Source: TM7 phylum sp. oral taxon 349 (GTDB lineage Bacteria > Patescibacteriota > Saccharimonadia > Saccharimonadales > Saccharimonadaceae). Taken from it: a stretch of 64,000 nucleotides of DNA. This document shows, in pieces, positions 24,990 to 32,535 of this stretch. Location of the stretch: positions 1 to 64,000 of the forward strand of contig CP072328.1 in assembly GCA_018127705.1 (NCBI GenBank), in the 5' to 3' direction. Below the pieces are notes generated by a model. It saw only the letters and a program-made list of their open reading frames with translations. It had not been told where the DNA came from and did no database searches. The translations under genes were made by a program, and so were the position numbers. The stretch's first letter is position 1, and each line of letters starts with the position of its first letter.

Positions 24990-25988
24990 ATGGCAGTATC
25001 AACACAACCAAAGGGAATTTTAGGCTCAGGCTTGCGCGACGGGCTGCAGCTGAAGCCGGTGCGTTACCAGTGGGCATATGACCTATATAATCAAGCGGTA
25101 GCGAATACGTGGTTCCCGAACGAAGTGCAGCTTGTGCAGGATTTAACTGACTTTGAGAAAATGACAGACGAGGAAAAGCATGCGCTCAAGACTGTTATTA
25201 GCTATCTCAATCCAAATGAACTGCTTATTAACAAAAGCCTCGCTTTTGGAATCTACCCATATGTCAATGCCGCTGAAGCGCATTGTTACCTCTCGAAGCA
25301 GATGTGGGAAGAGGCAAATCATTTCATGACATTTGAATATATCATTGAGACGTTTCCATTTAATCGCGAAGAGATTTACGCAGCCGGGCGCGGCAAGCAA
25401 AGCCTGAAAGATAAATCTGACTTTCAGCTGAAGTATGTCGGGCGCATGCTTAACGATAAGCTTGATGTTACTACGACTGAAGGCAAAAAAGACTTTGTTC
25501 GTAATCTTGTAGCATACAATATTGTACTGGAGGGTATCTGGTTTTACTCAGGTTTCATGGTTGGCATGAGCTTTCGGCGGCGTAATCTATTGCGTAATGT
25601 TGGCAGCTTATTAGATTGGATTACGCGCGACGAAAATTTGCATTTAACATTCGGCATCAATCTGTTGCTCACTATTATGGAAGAGAATGAAGATTTGCAA
25701 GACCCAGAGTTTGCCGAGGAAATTCGCGGGCTGATTCTGAAAGCCGTTGAACTCGAGGAAGCGTACAACAAAGATATGCTGCCGCAGGGAATTTTGGGCT
25801 TGAACGCAGAGTATGTTAATCAGTATGTCAAATTCATGACCGACCGGCGGCTTGAAGAGCTTGGGTTTGAGAAAGAATACCACGTATCGAATCCTGCCAA
25901 GTGGATGGCAGCGGCGAATGATACGTTGGAATTGGTAAACTTCTTTGAAAGTACAAATACAAGCTACGAAGTTAACTCGGTAAAGTAG
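24990..25988 (+). CDS. nrdB: Ribonucleotide reductase small subunit (NrdB-like) with Phe at the radical-Tyr position
   Basis: 332 residues of the R2 ferritin-like fold. Metal ligands by alignment with the family: D54 (TDFEKMTDEEKH), E108 and H111 (EEANH), then a Glu in the region NIVLEGIWFYSGF and E/H in RDENLHLTFG. The radical tyrosine of ordinary R2 lies four residues after the first His; here that position is F115 (HFMTFEY). Class Ic enzymes, first known from Chlamydia, have Phe there and use a Mn/Fe centre, so a Tyr-free cofactor is inferred. The gene has AGGAGGAG before its ATG and follows nrdA by 11 bp. The C-terminal tail is NSVK, shorter than the common R1-binding tail. Confidence 0.93.
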   Translation: MAVSTQPKGILGSGLRDGLQLKPVRYQWAYDLYNQAVANTWFPNEVQLVQDLTDFEKMTDEEKHALKTVISYLNPNELLINKSLAFGIYPYVNAAEAHCYLSKQMWEEANHFMTFEYIIETFPFNREEIYAAGRGKQSLKDKSDFQLKYVGRMLNDKLDVTTTEGKKDFVRNLVAYNIVLEGIWFYSGFMVGMSFRRRNLLRNVGSLLDWITRDENLHLTFGINLLLTIMEENEDLQDPEFAEEIRGLILKAVELEEAYNKDMLPQGILGLNAEYVNQYVKFMTDRRLEELGFEKEYHVSNPAKWMAAANDTLELVNFFESTNTSYEVNSVK

Positions 25989-25995
25989 AGGTGCC

Positions 25996-26328
25996 ATGAA
26001 CAATTTTGACTCAGTGCGGGTTGGTTGTTTAGCGACGACGAATGCCGACGGCTCGCCGCGTGCAACGCCACTCCATTTTGCACTCACTGATACGCAACTG
26101 GTCTGGCTGTCATCTGAAACGGCGGTTCACTCGCAGAATATCAGTCGCGATCCGCGCGTATCATTTACGATGTGGAAGAGTCCAACGATTGCGCTGCGTA
26201 TTGATGGCACAGCACGCGTAGCATCGGGTGATGAAGCTAGAGCGTTGACGCGCGCCTTCCGCGAAAAACTTGGCGATTCGCCAAAATTACCAGGCGCATT
26301 CGTCTACGCTGTCGACCGCGTAAAGTAG
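25996..26328 (+). CDS. Pyridoxamine 5'-phosphate oxidase-like FMN-binding protein
   Basis: 110 residues forming a short split-barrel. The segment RVGCLATTNADGSPRATPLHFAL at the N-terminus and VWLSSETAVHSQNISRDPRVSFTMW are typical of the PNPOx-like superfamily, which binds FMN or F420 and includes many general reductases. RBS AGAGGTG lies before the ATG, 7 bp after nrdB, so it shares that operon. At 110 residues it is shorter than functional PdxH (about 200), so vitamin B6 synthesis is unlikely. Role uncertain; a flavin-dependent reductase linked to nucleotide reduction is one option. Confidence 0.75.
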   Translation: MNNFDSVRVGCLATTNADGSPRATPLHFALTDTQLVWLSSETAVHSQNISRDPRVSFTMWKSPTIALRIDGTARVASGDEARALTRAFREKLGDSPKLPGAFVYAVDRVK

Positions 26329-26426
26329 CATATTCTACAACGTACGATGGTCGCATTTTGATTGAATCAACGGTACGCAGTACTGTATGATAAACATAAG
26401 CAGATAGTATAAAAAGGGGGATAGAT

Positions 26427-26621
26427 ATGGCAGACGATGATACGGCGTCGGTAAAACGTGTGTTATCAGACGATAACGCATCGCTTGAAGATAAACTGAA
26501 AGCGATTGAGCAAATGGTGCAGCAAGCGCAGATAGAAGCTGACATGAAAGCAAAAGCCACCGGGGAAATTGTTGCGCCCGTTGATCCGGCTGATCTGACG
26601 ATGTGCATTGGCTGCCAGTAA
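26427..26621 (+). CDS. 64-residue protein ending in CIGCQ; candidate separate redox tail for NrdA
   Basis: A small acidic protein, start ATG 26427 with AAGGGGG 7 nt upstream. Residues about 18-48 form an amphipathic helix (LEDKLKAIEQMVQQAQIEAD), followed by a flexible PVDPADLT linker and the last five residues CIGCQ, a CxxC pair at the extreme C-terminus. That ending resembles the C-terminal redox tail of ordinary class I NrdA, which this genome's NrdA lacks. It sits 98 bp after the PNPOx-like gene in the nrd cluster. I infer that it may dock on NrdA or shuttle electrons to it. A small metal-binding or unrelated protein remains possible. Confidence 0.65.
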   Translation: MADDDTASVKRVLSDDNASLEDKLKAIEQMVQQAQIEADMKAKATGEIVAPVDPADLTMCIGCQ

Positions 26622-26646
26622 ACATCGTTTTGATTTTAGCGTAATC

Positions 26647-26685
26647 AAAAATTGTCTTTTGTGATAGTTGACAGAGGCAATTTTT
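26647..26685 (+). terminator. Intrinsic terminator of the nrd cluster
   Basis: AAAAATTGTC (26647-26656) pairs with GGCAATTTTT (26676-26685), with a 19-nt loop and a T-rich 3' arm continuing as GTTATTT. It follows the 64-residue gene by 25 bp. The long loop makes it only moderately strong. Confidence 0.6.
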
Positions 26686-26710
26686 GTTATTTAGTGTCTG
26701 TAATATCCTT

Positions 26711-26732
26711 GCTACGCTACATGTAGCGTAGC
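26711..26732. promoter_or_regulatory. Perfect 22-bp palindrome at the pyrG promoter
   Basis: GCTACGCTACATGTAGCGTAGC is its own reverse complement. It ends 15 bp before TATAAT (26748-26753) and so covers the place where the -35 box should be (about 26725-26730). A dimeric repressor bound here would block the promoter. It could also form a hairpin in an upstream transcript. No regulator gene is adjacent, so the protein is unknown. Confidence 0.6.
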
Positions 26733-26761
26733 AGATAAGAACCATGCTATAATAAAATTCC

Positions 26762-28366
26762 ATGGAGATAACAGATCACATGGGCAAACAGACAAAATTT
26801 ATTTTCGTTACCGGCGGCGTTCTTTCGGGGGTAGGAAAGGGAATTGCCGCGGCAAGCATCGGTGCGGTACTTAAGTCCAAGGGCTTGTCGGTTTCAATTC
26901 AAAAATGCGACCCGTATCTCAATGTTGATGCGGGTCTTTTGAATCCGGCAGAACACGGTGAATGTTTTGTTACTAAAGATGGTGCCGAAACTGACCTTGA
27001 TCTGGGGCACTACGAACGATTTCTTGACATTGAATTAACGCAGCAGAACGCAACGTTGGCGGGGCGTTTACTATCAAACCTGATTGCCGACGAGCGTGCC
27101 GGCAAGTTCGGCGGCAAAACCGTGCAATTGATTCCGCACTTAACCGGTGCGATTCAACAGGCAATCATAACAGCCGCTGAGGGCAGCGATGTTCATATCG
27201 TTGAGATTGGCGGCACAGTAGGTGACTATGAAGGTCTGAGCTTCATTGAAGCAATCCGTGAATTTGCTCATAAAGTTGGCAAAGAGCACTGCTTGTATGC
27301 GCATGTTGTGTACGTACCTTTTATCGGCACAAGCAAGGAATTTAAGAGTAAACCAGCGCAAAACGCTTTGAATGATCTGCGCGGTTTTGGTATTGTGCCG
27401 GAAATTGTAATTGTACGCAGCGACAAGCCGGCACCAGCCTCAATCGCGCGTAAAATCGCATTATTTGGCGGCGTCGACGAAGCAGGCGTGCTAATGTTAC
27501 CGAACGTAGACAGCGTATTCAAAATCCCAGCGCGTATTGCCGAAAGTTCGCTCATGACAATTCTTAATACATTTACCTGCAATGCAGCGCTGCCGCAGTT
27601 GGATGCATGGGCAGATTTGGCGCAGCGGCAAAACAAAACGCACCGCGAAAGCGTGATCGTTGGGCTTGTTGCAAAATATATGGATAACGAGGATACCTAT
27701 CTATCAGTGACGGAAGCGTTGCGGGCTGCTGCCTGGGCGGAAAATGTCGGGCTAACAATTAAGTGGATTAATGCCGAGACGGCGACGAAACGTGATTTTG
27801 CGAATGTTGATGCGCTACTCGTGCCTGGAGGCTTTGGCGTACGCGGCGTTGATGGTAAGATTGCAGCGGCAACCTATGCGCTTGAGCACAATACGCCATA
27901 CCTCGGGATTTGCTTAGGGCTACAAACGGCGGTGATCGCGGCGGCGCGGCGCGCAGGGCTAACGGATGCGCATAGCACAGAATTTGATTCCGCAACGACA
28001 CACGACGTTGTTTATATTATGCCCGGGCAAGAAGGTAAAGAGTCGACAGGCGGTACATTGCGGCTTGGCAATTATCCAGCAGTATTTACGGCGCGGTCAA
28101 AAGTTGCAGAACTGTATCAAAATGATCATGCAACTGAGCGCCACCGTCATCGCTACGAAGTAAATCAGTATTATTTGCCGCAAATTAAAGCGGGCGGCGT
28201 TGTTGTAAGCGGTACGTCGCCTGATGGTTCGCTCGTAGAATTTGTTGAAGCGCCGGCATGCGATTTCTTTGTTGCTACGCAGGCGCATCCGGAATTTCGT
28301 TCGCGTCCGATGCGCCCGCATCCGTTATTTGTAGGGCTTATTCGTGCTGCTATTGACAAAAAATAG
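26762..28366 (+). CDS. pyrG: CTP synthase
   Basis: 534 residues: an N-terminal ATP-dependent amidoligase domain (FIFVTGGVLSGVGKGI near residue 12, CDPYLNVDAG near 47, EIGGTVGDYEG near 145) and a C-terminal class I glutamine amidotransferase domain (GGFGVRGVDGK near 353, nucleophile Cys in LGICLGLQ near 382, and QAHPEFRSRP with the His-Glu pair near 505). It converts UTP to CTP. TATAAT ends 8 nt before ATG 26762, so the message looks leaderless; a second ATG seven codons later (MGKQTKF) is a possible alternative start. The leader attenuation known for pyrG in some bacteria therefore has no room here; the palindrome upstream may replace it. Confidence 0.96.
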   Translation: MEITDHMGKQTKFIFVTGGVLSGVGKGIAAASIGAVLKSKGLSVSIQKCDPYLNVDAGLLNPAEHGECFVTKDGAETDLDLGHYERFLDIELTQQNATLAGRLLSNLIADERAGKFGGKTVQLIPHLTGAIQQAIITAAEGSDVHIVEIGGTVGDYEGLSFIEAIREFAHKVGKEHCLYAHVVYVPFIGTSKEFKSKPAQNALNDLRGFGIVPEIVIVRSDKPAPASIARKIALFGGVDEAGVLMLPNVDSVFKIPARIAESSLMTILNTFTCNAALPQLDAWADLAQRQNKTHRESVIVGLVAKYMDNEDTYLSVTEALRAAAWAENVGLTIKWINAETATKRDFANVDALLVPGGFGVRGVDGKIAAATYALEHNTPYLGICLGLQTAVIAAARRAGLTDAHSTEFDSATTHDVVYIMPGQEGKESTGGTLRLGNYPAVFTARSKVAELYQNDHATERHRHRYEVNQYYLPQIKAGGVVVSGTSPDGSLVEFVEAPACDFFVATQAHPEFRSRPMRPHPLFVGLIRAAIDKK

Positions 28367-28381
28367 AGCTTATGCTAATAT
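28353..28381 (+). promoter_or_regulatory. Consensus promoter inside the pyrG 3' end
   Basis: TTGACA (28353-28358) and TAATAT (28376-28381) with an exact 17-bp spacer. The -10 box ends 6 nt before the ATG of the 55-residue gene. The -35 lies inside the last codons of pyrG. Confidence 0.75.
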
Positions 28382-28387
28382 AAAACT

Positions 28388-28555
28388 ATGGCAGAAGAAA
28401 AACAAACACTAGAAGTAAGGTCTGTCGACGACATGATGTCTCAAGAAGATACACTCATGTTGCGCGCCGTTTTGCGCGACTGCAACTCGCGTGGCGTCGC
28501 TCCAGTATCAGTGTATCGTCCGGCAGACTATGAAGACGGCGAAGTACTCGGGTAG
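28388..28555 (+). CDS. 55-residue small protein
   Basis: Starts MAEEKQTLEVRSVDDMMSQE and ends YRPADYEDGEVLG; acidic, soluble, with a helical first half (SQEDTLMLRAVLRDCNSRG). It has its own near-perfect promoter with the -10 box 6 nt from the start and is followed after 15 bp by a strong hairpin terminator, so it is a complete transcription unit of about 220 nt. This supports a real gene despite its size. No family is recognised. Confidence 0.6.
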   Translation: MAEEKQTLEVRSVDDMMSQEDTLMLRAVLRDCNSRGVAPVSVYRPADYEDGEVLG

Positions 28556-28570
28556 CTACTGCCGTTGAGT

Positions 28571-28604
28571 AAAGTGTTCGAGGTTGTTCTCGAGCACTTT
28601 TCGT
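28571..28604 (+). terminator. Intrinsic terminator after the 55-residue gene
   Basis: AAAGTGTTCGAG (28571-28582) pairs with CTCGAGCACTTT (28589-28600), 12 bp with one G-T, loop GTTGTT, followed by TCGTG; the U-run is short (TTTT). It separates the small gene from argS, whose -10 box begins at 28611. Confidence 0.75.
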
Positions 28605-28623
28605 GTCTGGTATAATGGAGTGT

Positions 28624-30264
28624 ATGGATGATATACTGCCATATATTAATAAAATAGTCAAAGAACAATTCAATCAAGATATTACCGTTGAATGGAGTCG
28701 TCCCGACCCGAAATTCGGCGATTGGGCGACTAATGCCGCGCTGCAACTCGCTAAGCCGCTTGGTAAAAAGCCGCGCGATATTGCCGAAACAATTGCCGAA
28801 AAGCTACGCGAAAATGAGAATATTGCTGATGCTATAGTAGCAGGACCGGGATTTATCAATATACGACTGAGCGATACAGCTATACTGCAATCTCTATACG
28901 ATAAACCGCACACGCACCGAGCAGGAAAAGTGGCGGTTATAGAAACAAACAATCCAAATCCATTTAAGGCAATGCACATCGGGCATGCATACAACGCGGT
29001 CGTCGCCGACACGATGGCAAATCTTTTGGCGGTAGATGGTGCGGCAGTTCACCGCGTCAGCTACCATGGCGATGTCGGTACGCACGTCGGCAAAAGTATG
29101 TGGGCAATTTTGCGCGAGATAAAAGGCGATATCCATGTGCTTGATTCAATTCCTGAATCAAAGCATAACGAATTCATGAGCCGCATGTACGTTGAAGGAG
29201 CGCGCGCCGCGAAAGAATCGCCGGAGGCAAAAGAAGAGATCAATGCGTTAGCGAAACAGTCATTTACACTTGACGATCCATTGTATAAGCAAGTTTACGA
29301 AACTTGCAAAAAATGGAGTTTCGATGAAATTGACTCCATTGTACGCCGTTTAGGCAACGCGCCGATTGAACGCCGCTACGTTGAAAGCGAGACGGAAGCA
29401 CCAGGAAAGGCGCTTATCAAAGAGAAGACGCCGGAAGTATTTACTGAGTCGGATGGTGCATATATTTTTGAAGGCAGCAAATATAGCTCCTTTGACAACA
29501 TTTATATCAGTTCGCATGGTAACGGTCTTTATGGCGCGCATGACATGGGGTTAATCCAGCTGAAATATCAAAATTACCCGAACATGGACGAATCTATTGT
29601 CGTGACAGGTGGCGAGCAGGCGGCGTATTTCAAGGGTGTTATTGCAGCAAGCGAATTGGCGATTCCTAAGCTCAAGGGTAAACTGTTTAATTATCCGACC
29701 GGCCTCGTTAAACTTTCGACAGGAAAAATGAGTTCGCGTACAGGTGACGTTGTGACAATTGATTGGTTGTTTGATGAATTCAGTAAAGCAATTACAACGC
29801 GCGGCGGCAAACCGACCGACGAGATTGTAGCGGGTGCGTTGCGCTATCAGTTCCTGAAAGTAAAAATTGGCGGCGATGTGATTTTTGACATCAACGACGC
29901 AGTGAGCTTGACGGGTAACACCGGAAGCTATCTGCAGTATACTCACGCTCGAGCGCGGCGCGTTCTCGAAAAGAGCGCACAAACACCGGTATTTCCGCAG
30001 GTTATGTACGATGAAGATCGTACGCTTATCCGCAAGCTTAGCGAGTATCGTGAGACTGTTGAGCAGGCAGCGCAGAGCCTGGAGCCGCATCATATTTGCA
30101 CCTACCTCTTTGAGTTGGCGCAGGAATTTAACCGCTACTATGAACACCATCAGGTGATTGGCAGCGACAAAGAAGCGCATCGCATTGCCATCATTGCTCT
30201 CTATGCTGACATTTTGAAAGCCGGGTTGGCAATTCTTGGCATCAGTGCGCCAAACGAGATGTAG
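28624..30264 (+). CDS. argS: Arginyl-tRNA synthetase
   Basis: 546 residues, class I ArgRS. The N-terminal additional domain (about 1-90) contains WATNAALQLAKPLGK, the HIGH motif appears as NPFKAMHIGHAYNAV near residue 118, and the C-terminal DALR anticodon domain covers about 430-546 (GSYLQYTHARARRVL leads into it). The KMSKS-equivalent region reads GKMSSRTGDVV, as in many ArgRS. TATAAT (28611-28616) ends 7 nt before ATG 28624; a frame extension of 7 residues upstream overlaps this promoter and is rejected. Charges tRNA-Arg. Confidence 0.96.
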   Translation: MDDILPYINKIVKEQFNQDITVEWSRPDPKFGDWATNAALQLAKPLGKKPRDIAETIAEKLRENENIADAIVAGPGFINIRLSDTAILQSLYDKPHTHRAGKVAVIETNNPNPFKAMHIGHAYNAVVADTMANLLAVDGAAVHRVSYHGDVGTHVGKSMWAILREIKGDIHVLDSIPESKHNEFMSRMYVEGARAAKESPEAKEEINALAKQSFTLDDPLYKQVYETCKKWSFDEIDSIVRRLGNAPIERRYVESETEAPGKALIKEKTPEVFTESDGAYIFEGSKYSSFDNIYISSHGNGLYGAHDMGLIQLKYQNYPNMDESIVVTGGEQAAYFKGVIAASELAIPKLKGKLFNYPTGLVKLSTGKMSSRTGDVVTIDWLFDEFSKAITTRGGKPTDEIVAGALRYQFLKVKIGGDVIFDINDAVSLTGNTGSYLQYTHARARRVLEKSAQTPVFPQVMYDEDRTLIRKLSEYRETVEQAAQSLEPHHICTYLFELAQEFNRYYEHHQVIGSDKEAHRIAIIALYADILKAGLAILGISAPNEM

Positions 30265-30319
30265 CATTGGCATATAAAGTTAATGCGTTTAGTTAAGGTA
30301 CAGCAAGAGGAGATTGGCT

Positions 30320-30733
30320 ATGACAGCGACCAAAAAATCAGCAAAAAAACCGACAGCAAAGAAAATCGTCAAAGAGACGGAACTAAGAGCAGCTGATGTC
30401 ATAAAAAAGAGCCATCTAGCAGGGTTTGCAACGTTTATCCGTGAGCAAGGCGTGGTTGGGCTAGCGGTCGGGTTGGCAATCGGTGCGGCCGCTGGCGACA
30501 CGGTGAAAAAACTCGTACAAGCGTTTATTGATCCGCTTGTGCAGCTAATTGTCGGTTCGCAAGCAGGATTGCAAGCTGCTTCATTCACTGTGAAGTTTGG
30601 TAATCGGCAAGGTGTATTTCTCTATGGGGCGTTTGTTAGCTCGCTTATCACGCTGCTCGCGACAGCATTAGTCGTTTACCTTATCGTCCATTTGCTGCAT
30701 TTGGATAAATTAGATAAGGCAAAAGAACAATAA
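30320..30733 (+). CDS. mscL: MscL-family large-conductance mechanosensitive channel
   Basis: 137 residues. After a basic N-terminal tail (KKSAKKPTAKK), the first helix is near residues 35-60 (FIREQGVVGLAVGLAIGAAAG), matching the MscL TM1 pattern of Gly/Ala-lined pore helix after a short amphipathic stretch. The second helix is near 98-122 (ALVVYLIVHLLHL). MscL releases solutes under hypo-osmotic stress. ATG 30320 has AGAGGAG 9 nt upstream. The Lys-rich extension before TM1 is longer than in E. coli. It lies 55 bp after argS. Confidence 0.8.
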   Translation: MTATKKSAKKPTAKKIVKETELRAADVIKKSHLAGFATFIREQGVVGLAVGLAIGAAAGDTVKKLVQAFIDPLVQLIVGSQAGLQAASFTVKFGNRQGVFLYGAFVSSLITLLATALVVYLIVHLLHLDKLDKAKEQ

Positions 30734-30764
30734 ACACAGCCGCCTATGCTTCTAGCGCAACGCT

Positions 30765-30959
30765 GTTGAGTTTCCGCAAATTTTCATGCGTCCCTAATAT
30801 CGCCTATATCTAAACAAATAAATCCTTAAAAAACGCCAAAATATATAAGGAATCCTTTTCTTTTTTTTATGTTGAATTACAATATCAACATAAAAATCAT
30901 TGAATTGATCCTTATAATGAATAGCATTCACACTTTTATTGCAGTTTGCGGAAACTCAA
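30765..30959. mobile_element. MITE-like 195-bp non-autonomous element
   Basis: TTGAGTTTCCGCAAA (30766-30780) and its exact complement TTTGCGGAAACTCAA (30945-30959) form 15-bp terminal inverted repeats. The octamer GCAACGCT flanks both sides directly (30757-30764 and 30960-30967), a perfect 8-bp target duplication. The interior is AT-rich, holds no gene, and has a small hairpin (ATGTTGA...TCAACAT, about 30870-30892). The ends differ from the IS1595 copies and from the IS481-like element next door, so the transposase that moved it is not in this window. Confidence 0.8.
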
Positions 30960-30965
30960 GCAACG

Positions 30966-32075
30966 CTACACGTACACCCCTCAAAACCTTTGCAACCAAA
31001 AGCAGGCCTCGTAGACTGTAGTTAAACCACTAATTACAGAAAGGAGGGCCTGCTGTGGCCTATTCTACCAATCCTAACCTGCCAAAAGCTAGAGCTTCGG
31101 CAATGAAACTACTCATATGCGACCAGTTGCCAGTCAACGTAGTAGCTTTACGCTCTGGTGCGCATCGTAGTACTATTTGGCGCTGGCTGCAGAAGTGGCG
31201 GCAGCAGAATAGCGGTGTCTGCTTTGTCAATGCTAATAGACAGCAGCGCAAAGTTACTCCTGCTGGATATATTCCTGGAGTGGGTGCTGTCTCTCAGTTT
31301 CGATTACGTGCCTGCTCGTGGCAGATTCCTACCGTATCGTCTCGCCCGCACAGTCATTCTCGGGCTATTCCCGCACATATTGTTCGGGCAGTGCTGGAGA
31401 CGAGGAAGAAACTACAGCGATGCGCTGAGGTAGTGTGGCACCATGTCTGCTATGTATTAGGCTATGTAGTGAGCTTGAGTAGCCGTGCGTCGCATTCTCA
31501 GGCGACACCACTGCTTTGACGGCGCCAGAAAGCCACGGATCATAAGAAGTAATCCGCATCGACCAAGAGCGACTGCCCCAGGCGAACTTGTCCAGACGGA
31601 CACTATTCACTTTGTGTGTCCGTATACCCGCCAGCGCACATATATTTATACTGTCATTGACCTATATACTCGCATGGCCTATGCTAGGGCGGCTAGGCAA
31701 ATAATACCCCAAGAGGCCGCGAGAACCATCTTGGATGCCCAAAAGTTTTTTGGCTTCCATTTCAAGATGGTGCAGGCTGACAATGGACTTGAGTTTAGTC
31801 GTCACTTCGAGCAGACACTTGCTCAATATGGCATTGTTACTCGCCACAGCCGCCTCGGCAGGCCGAACGATAACGCTCACATAGAACGGTTTAATCGTAC
31901 TTTGCAAGACGAATGTACTAGTAGAACCCTTTCTTACCAGACAAACACACAGGCAATCCAGGCACGACTAACGTCGTACCTGGATTATTACAACCACCAT
32001 AGAGTACACTTAGGTATACAGATGCGAACACCTGCGGAGATGTTGCAAAGGTAGTGGGTTGGTACGGCTACATTG
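30966..32075 (+). mobile_element. IS481-like insertion sequence (approximate ends)
   Basis: The two ends share an inverted motif: GTACACCCCTC....CCTTTGCAAC at about 30972-30996 and, on the other strand, GTACCAACCCAC..CCTTTGCAAC at about 32050-32066. Both continue inward to a GCAGG. Between them is an integrase-core transposase gene with a frameshift. The outer limits cannot be fixed to the base and no clean target duplication was found. It abuts the 195-bp MITE-like element on its left. Confidence 0.7.
31055..32054 (+). pseudogene. IS481-family transposase, frameshifted
   Basis: The 5' part (31055 to about 31490) encodes an HTH (ALRSGAHRSTIWRWLQKW) and a linker ending ETRKKLQRCAEVVWHHVCYVLG. 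The 3' part in the next frame (from about 31485) encodes the rve integrase core with catalytic Asp in ELVQTDTIHFV, Asp in MVQADNGLEF and Glu in NAHIERFNRTLQDEC, the DDE arrangement of IS481/IS3-like enzymes. The frames join near 31490 with a single-base shift; no slippery heptamer is visible there, so it looks like a mutation rather than programmed frameshifting. The HTH-proximal linker (QQRKVTPAGYIPGVG) may contain further damage. GAAAGGAGGG precedes the first start. Confidence 0.8.
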
Positions 32076-32101
32076 ACGCAGCACTAGAAGCCTGGTATAA
32101 T
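32073..32101 (+). promoter_or_regulatory. rpsO promoter
   Basis: TTGACG (32073-32078) and TATAAT (32096-32101) are separated by 17 bp, and the ATG of rpsO follows 8 nt after the -10 box. The promoter lies right at the edge of the IS481-like element, so the insertion ends just upstream of it. Confidence 0.75.
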
Positions 32102-32109
32102 CAAAGCCT

Positions 32110-32376
32110 ATGATATCAAAGGATAACAAAGCGAAAGCGATTGCTTTGACTCAGGTCAATAAAAACGATGTCGGTAGCCCGCAGGCGCAGATCTCGATTT
32201 TGACGGCTCGTATCAAAGAGGTGACTGAACACCTAAAATCCAACAAGCACGACCACATGGCGCGCCGCGGATTGATTCAGATGGTAGGTAAGCGCAAGCG
32301 CCTGCTGAAATACCTTGAACATACGAACTTTGACGCGTACAAAGCGACGCTTGAAACATTAGGCTTGCGCAAATAG
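32110..32376 (+). CDS. rpsO: 30S ribosomal protein S15
   Basis: 88 residues, the normal length. Typical S15 segments are VNKNDVGSPQAQISILTARI, VTEHLKSNKHDHMARRGL and MVGKRKRLLKYL. It binds the 16S rRNA central domain early in small-subunit assembly. The gene is monocistronic, with a leaderless-type promoter and its own terminator. No leader exists for the pseudoknot autoregulation known in E. coli. Confidence 0.97.
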   Translation: MISKDNKAKAIALTQVNKNDVGSPQAQISILTARIKEVTEHLKSNKHDHMARRGLIQMVGKRKRLLKYLEHTNFDAYKATLETLGLRK

Positions 32377-32391
32377 TTTACGCAACCTGCA

Positions 32392-32428
32392 AAACTCCCT
32401 AGCCAAGTAACGAGACTAGGGAGTTTTT
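32392..32428 (+). terminator. Intrinsic terminator of rpsO
   Basis: AAACTCCCTAG (32392-32402) pairs with CTAGGGAGTTT (32416-32426) and is followed by TT and AT-rich DNA. Perfect 11-bp stem, 13-nt loop. Confidence 0.9.
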
Positions 32429-32535
32429 ATATTACTATGAGACTCTGAGCTTATTGATGTAGCGAATATAGTATACAATGGTTGACAAAATGTATACTCT
32501 ATGCTAGAGTAAAATTATAAAGTGCAAAAACAAAA

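Noticed and set aside
31485-31500. Programmed frameshift in the IS481-like transposase
   Set aside because: No slippery heptamer or downstream pseudoknot is visible at the junction, and IS481 transposases are normally one frame, so a mutation is simpler.
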